A stretch of DNA of 64,000 nucleotides from Paludibacterium yongneupense DSM 18731 (GTDB taxonomy: Bacteria; Pseudomonadota; Gammaproteobacteria; Burkholderiales; Chromobacteriaceae): contig NZ_AUGZ01000013.1 of the NCBI RefSeq assembly GCF_000422925.1, positions 1 to 64,000 of the forward strand, read 5' to 3'. Within the stretch, counting starts at the first letter, position 1. Each line of letters begins with the position of its first letter. The notes beneath the pieces were generated by a model, which was not told where the DNA came from, did no database searches, and was given only the letters and a program-made list of their open reading frames with translations. Of this stretch, positions 61,395 through 64,000 are shown piece by piece. The translations under genes and the position numbers were made by a program.

Positions 61395-62297
61395 ATGGCG
61401 TTGCAGACCAGTGAAATCCATGCCGATGGGCCGCACGGGCTGCTGGCGGGCAGCTTGCTGTCGCCCGCAGGCGCGAGCGACTGTGCCGTGCTGATCATAC
61501 CGGGCAGCGGCCCGACCGATCGCGACGGCAACAACCCGTTCGGAATCAAGTCGGCCATGTACCGCCTGCTGGCGGAAGGCCTGGCCGACCGTTCCATCGC
61601 CTCACTGCGCGTGGACAAACGCGGCATGTTCGGCAGCGCGGCGGCGGTGCCGGACGCCAACGCGGTCACGCTCGCCGACTACGCCGACGATGTTCTGAAC
61701 TGGGTCGCCGTCCTGCGCGAACGGACTGCCGCCCGGCGGCTCTATCTGCTTGGGCATAGCGAGGGCGCCATGGTCGCGCTTGCCGCGGCAGAACGGGCGG
61801 ACGTGGATGGCCTGATTCTGCTTTGCTCCCCCGGCCGGCCGCTGGGTGTCATCGTGCGCGAACAATTCGCCGCCATGCCGGAATATGAGGCGCTCATGGC
61901 GCCTGTCGACGCGACGCTGGCCGAATTCGCAGCCGGGCGGCACGTGGCGAGCGCGGCGCTGCCGCCGGCTTTGCAGTCCATTTTTCCGCCTGCGGTGCAG
62001 AACTTCGTCATCGACGTGTTTCGTTACGACCCTGCCGCCCTGCTCGCGCGCGAAACGCGCCCGGTGCTGATCGTGCAGGGTCTGCGCGACCTGCAGATCG
62101 GGCTGGCCGACGCGCGGGCGCTACAGCAGGCCGGTCACGGAGCAAGGCTGCTGCTGTTGCCGCACATGAATCATGTCCTCAAGGACGTACCCGAAAACGA
62201 CCGCGCCGCCAACCTGGCCGCCTACGCCGATCCGGCCCTGCCGTTGTCCGCCGGTCTGGTGTCCGGCATCGCCGACTTCTTGGCCGACGCGCGCTGA
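61395..62297 (+). CDS. Alpha/beta hydrolase
   Basis: This 300-residue cytoplasmic alpha/beta hydrolase is of the YqkD/dienelactone-hydrolase-like type. It shows IIPGSGPTDRDGNNP, SLRVDKRGMFGS, the nucleophile elbow LLGHSEGAMVALAAA and the His in LLPHMNHVLKDV. I chose the ATG at 61395; the longer frame from 61161 overlaps the ornithine cyclodeaminase promoter and lacks homology. It is transcribed towards the type III effector gene and converges with it. The substrate is unknown. Confidence 0.87.
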   Translation: MALQTSEIHADGPHGLLAGSLLSPAGASDCAVLIIPGSGPTDRDGNNPFGIKSAMYRLLAEGLADRSIASLRVDKRGMFGSAAAVPDANAVTLADYADDVLNWVAVLRERTAARRLYLLGHSEGAMVALAAAERADVDGLILLCSPGRPLGVIVREQFAAMPEYEALMAPVDATLAEFAAGRHVASAALPPALQSIFPPAVQNFVIDVFRYDPAALLARETRPVLIVQGLRDLQIGLADARALQQAGHGARLLLLPHMNHVLKDVPENDRAANLAAYADPALPLSAGLVSGIADFLADAR

Positions 62298-62322
62298 ACG
62301 GCGCACCCTGCGACCTGCCGCG

Positions 62323-63798
62323 TCAGCGATAGCGCTCGCATCGGTGCTCCTGCTGCAGATCGGGGTATTTGTCCCGCAGAAATTCCGCGATGAAGTTCTG
62401 CATCTCGCCGTGACTCGAGAAGGTGAATTCGCCAGCGTTCGGATCGAAAAACTGGAACGTCCCGGCATCGCCATCGACATGACAGGCAAGACCATGCCCG
62501 CCCTTGCCGTAGATCTGGATCAGGTACAAACCGTCTTTGCCGAGCTCGCCCACATCCAAGCTCCCCTTGTGTATGTCGCCTCCCTCCTGACGGCGCAAGC
62601 CGTTGTCCTGCAGATATTCGCGCAACACGGCATCGCCCCGGTAGTAGATACCGGCAGTGAATACCCCGCGCTCCATCTGCTTTTTCTGGCCGTTGACAAA
62701 AGGCGTATCGACATGCTGCCAGCGCGCGTCCGCATCTTTCCCCGTTGTCGCTTTGGCAGTGCTTTCGGGCTTACTGTAATAAGCGATGGCAAGGTTCATG
62801 ACTTCTTCGCGCCCCGGCGTCACACTATTCAGATTATGGTCGCGACCATAGTTTTCGCCGTCGCGCCCGAGGTCGGTCTGAAAATCGACGCCATGCCTGA
62901 CACAGCTTAGCCAGTGAGTCGCCAAGGCCGCGCAGATACCCTTCGTTCCAAAGGCCACCCCTTGCTGCCCCCGGCTTGAATCCGTGATGGAAAGCAGGCC
63001 TTGCGAGAACGGCACGATCCCCGTGGCGCCATGGCGCAAGGCCATCGTATTGGCGGCGTCGTTGCCGAGGTAGGCCAGGGCTTTCCGTACCCAATCGACT
63101 TCGGCCTGGCCACAGCGTCCCTTGTGCCCGAGCGACGGCCTCATATTGAGCACCACCCTCAGTGCCGCCGGAGAGTAAACGTCGCGGATCGCCGCTGTCA
63201 GTTCGCTTTTTGATATCACGCCGCTCAGCGTATGTCCGGCTGCGAGCAGGGTTTCCTGTTTTTTGTGCAGCTCGCGTGCGGCGATTCGCGACTCCATCCG
63301 CTCGCGCGCGCTCTCCACCGGGCGGTCGCTCCGCAAGCGCAGTCTCTCGTCGTCGAGGCCTTCCCTTTGCCGGACCCGCAACAGATTTTCGACATCGGAC
63401 TTGCTCATCGCGGCCCGCATCCGGGCCATGGGGTCGTTGCGCGCCGGCACGGATGGTTCGGATGCTTTGGCCCGCGCAGGGGGGGCGTCGCGCAGCGGCG
63501 ACGATTCGGACTGCCTGGCCGGCGCATAGGCCTCCTCCCGGCTTGAGCCGCGTCCGGCACAGCGGCCGAACAGATCCTGCAAACCTTCCAGGGCGCGGCC
63601 CACCCGTCCTTTGACCGGCATGCCGGTGCGACCCTCGGCATCGCGCGGGCGCACAAAGTCGGCCCGGCCGCGCGCCTCCCCCTGATCGAGGCGGAAGCGG
63701 GCATCCCGCGAGATCATGGGAACGTGGCTGGAGACGGGACGGCGACCGAAATCGGCAGCAGAGGTCGTGTTATTGGGTGCATGAATGGAAACGGGCAT
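62323..63798 (-). CDS. YopT-type cysteine protease, probable type III effector (peptidase C58)
   Basis: This 491-residue protein has a C-terminal C58 protease domain (~residues 230-485). The predicted triad is Cys289 in GICAALATHWLS, His435 in GGHGLACHV and Asp452 in FQFFDPNAGEF. The first ~130 residues are Ser/Arg/Pro-rich and disordered, typical of a secretion and chaperone-binding region. YopT-type enzymes cleave the prenylated tail of Rho GTPases in host cells; AvrPphB is the plant-pathogen relative. I chose the ATG at 63798 because GGAG lies six bases upstream; an ATG at 63810 is in frame. A chaperone gene lies immediately upstream. Confidence 0.9.
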   Translation of the reverse strand: MPVSIHAPNNTTSAADFGRRPVSSHVPMISRDARFRLDQGEARGRADFVRPRDAEGRTGMPVKGRVGRALEGLQDLFGRCAGRGSSREEAYAPARQSESSPLRDAPPARAKASEPSVPARNDPMARMRAAMSKSDVENLLRVRQREGLDDERLRLRSDRPVESARERMESRIAARELHKKQETLLAAGHTLSGVISKSELTAAIRDVYSPAALRVVLNMRPSLGHKGRCGQAEVDWVRKALAYLGNDAANTMALRHGATGIVPFSQGLLSITDSSRGQQGVAFGTKGICAALATHWLSCVRHGVDFQTDLGRDGENYGRDHNLNSVTPGREEVMNLAIAYYSKPESTAKATTGKDADARWQHVDTPFVNGQKKQMERGVFTAGIYYRGDAVLREYLQDNGLRRQEGGDIHKGSLDVGELGKDGLYLIQIYGKGGHGLACHVDGDAGTFQFFDPNAGEFTFSSHGEMQNFIAEFLRDKYPDLQQEHRCERYR

Positions 63799-63830
63799 AC
63801 AAAACTCCATGTCGACAAAAGAACTCGGAA

Positions 63831-64000
63831 TCAGACGAGCGCGCCAGCAGTCCGCGCATCATGCGCCTGCCCGGCGGTCGCTTCGCACAAGGCGGCCGAC
63901 CGGCACAGCAGATGCTGCAGCGCCGCACGGGCAGAGGCCTCACTGCAGCCGGTCAAAGGCAGGCGCAGCCACAACATCGGCCGGCCGTCATCGGTCAGCC
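63831..64000 (-). CDS. Type III secretion chaperone, CesT/SycT-like, C-terminal part (partial)
   Basis: This is the last 55 codons of a gene entering from the right edge; the frame is too short for an automatic call but is open to the edge. It encodes LTDDGRPMLWLRLPL followed by an Ala/Leu-rich amphipathic helix (ARAALQHLLCRSAAL) and a hydrophilic tail, matching the beta-strand-helix end of CesT/SycE-class chaperones. It stops 32 bases before the effector start on the same strand, the normal arrangement for a chaperone and its effector. The N-terminal half lies outside the window. Confidence 0.65.
   Translation of the reverse strand, partial: LTDDGRPMLWLRLPLTGCSEASARAALQHLLCRSAALCEATAGQAHDARTAGALV

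Noticed and set aside
1..64000. CRISPR arrays, tRNA or rRNA genes, intact insertion sequences
   Set aside because: No regularly spaced repeats, cloverleaf-like sequences, rRNA segments or transposase frames with inverted repeats were found on reading.

Overview
The window looks like a chromosomal segment of a GC-rich betaproteobacterium, most likely of the Neisseriales/Chromobacteriaceae type. I infer this from ordinary betaproteobacterial housekeeping genes (cydBX, pdxJ, recJ-rmuC, anmK, ftsK, hemH, thiE, rlmF), a Cache-type chemoreceptor, and a YopT-like type III effector with its chaperone at the right edge. Species cannot be read from the sequence, and no rRNA, tRNA, CRISPR array or intact insertion sequence was seen.

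Layout. 0-8 kb: end of the cytochrome bd oxidase operon (cydB-cydX), a phosphoesterase, two response regulators, an oxidoreductase, a secreted hydrolase and a chemoreceptor. 8-20 kb: housekeeping genes for pyridoxal phosphate, DNA repair, peptidoglycan recycling, chromosome segregation and haem. 20-22.7 kb: two tandem, highly similar amino-acid-binding lipoproteins, each with its own promoter and terminator.

22.7-54.2 kb is an anaerobic redox island. On the minus strand hypA, moaA and hypB combine NiFe-hydrogenase nickel insertion with the first step of molybdopterin synthesis. Divergent from them is a complete six-gene energy-converting [NiFe] hydrogenase in the order of the CO-induced hydrogenase (cooMKLXUH), but with no CO dehydrogenase or CooA next to it. 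In the place where the CO dehydrogenase genes would be expected stand a ferredoxin, an XdhC-type molybdenum-enzyme maturation factor and a Mop-type molybdenum aldehyde oxidoreductase. A terminator follows, then an operon like the Desulfovibrio DVU1551-1558 group: an FAD/dicluster/CCG redox protein, a small zinc-ribbon redox protein, a methyltransferase, a C-GCAxxG-C-C protein, a three-domain NTP transferase-HD-radical SAM fusion, a CoA-ligase-like enzyme and a histidine phosphatase. It ends with a second, near-duplicate ferredoxin and a tungsten-type aldehyde ferredoxin oxidoreductase. An AcoR-like activator that has lost its sigma54-contact loop follows. After thiE comes a two-gene operon of a NuoF-fragment/GltD-like flavoprotein and a canonical [FeFe] hydrogenase, preceded by an FNR-like site.

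Working model (inference): low-potential electrons from aldehyde oxidation by the Mo and W enzymes go to the two ferredoxins and are disposed of as H2, by the membrane hydrogenase with ion pumping and by the soluble [FeFe] hydrogenase with a link to NAD(P)H.

54-64 kb: an aldo/keto reductase with divergent LysR regulator, a PAS-PAS-GGDEF diguanylate cyclase, rlmF, an ornithine cyclodeaminase/citrulline-hydrolase pair carrying a 12-bp tandem repeat, a hydrolase, and the type III effector and chaperone.
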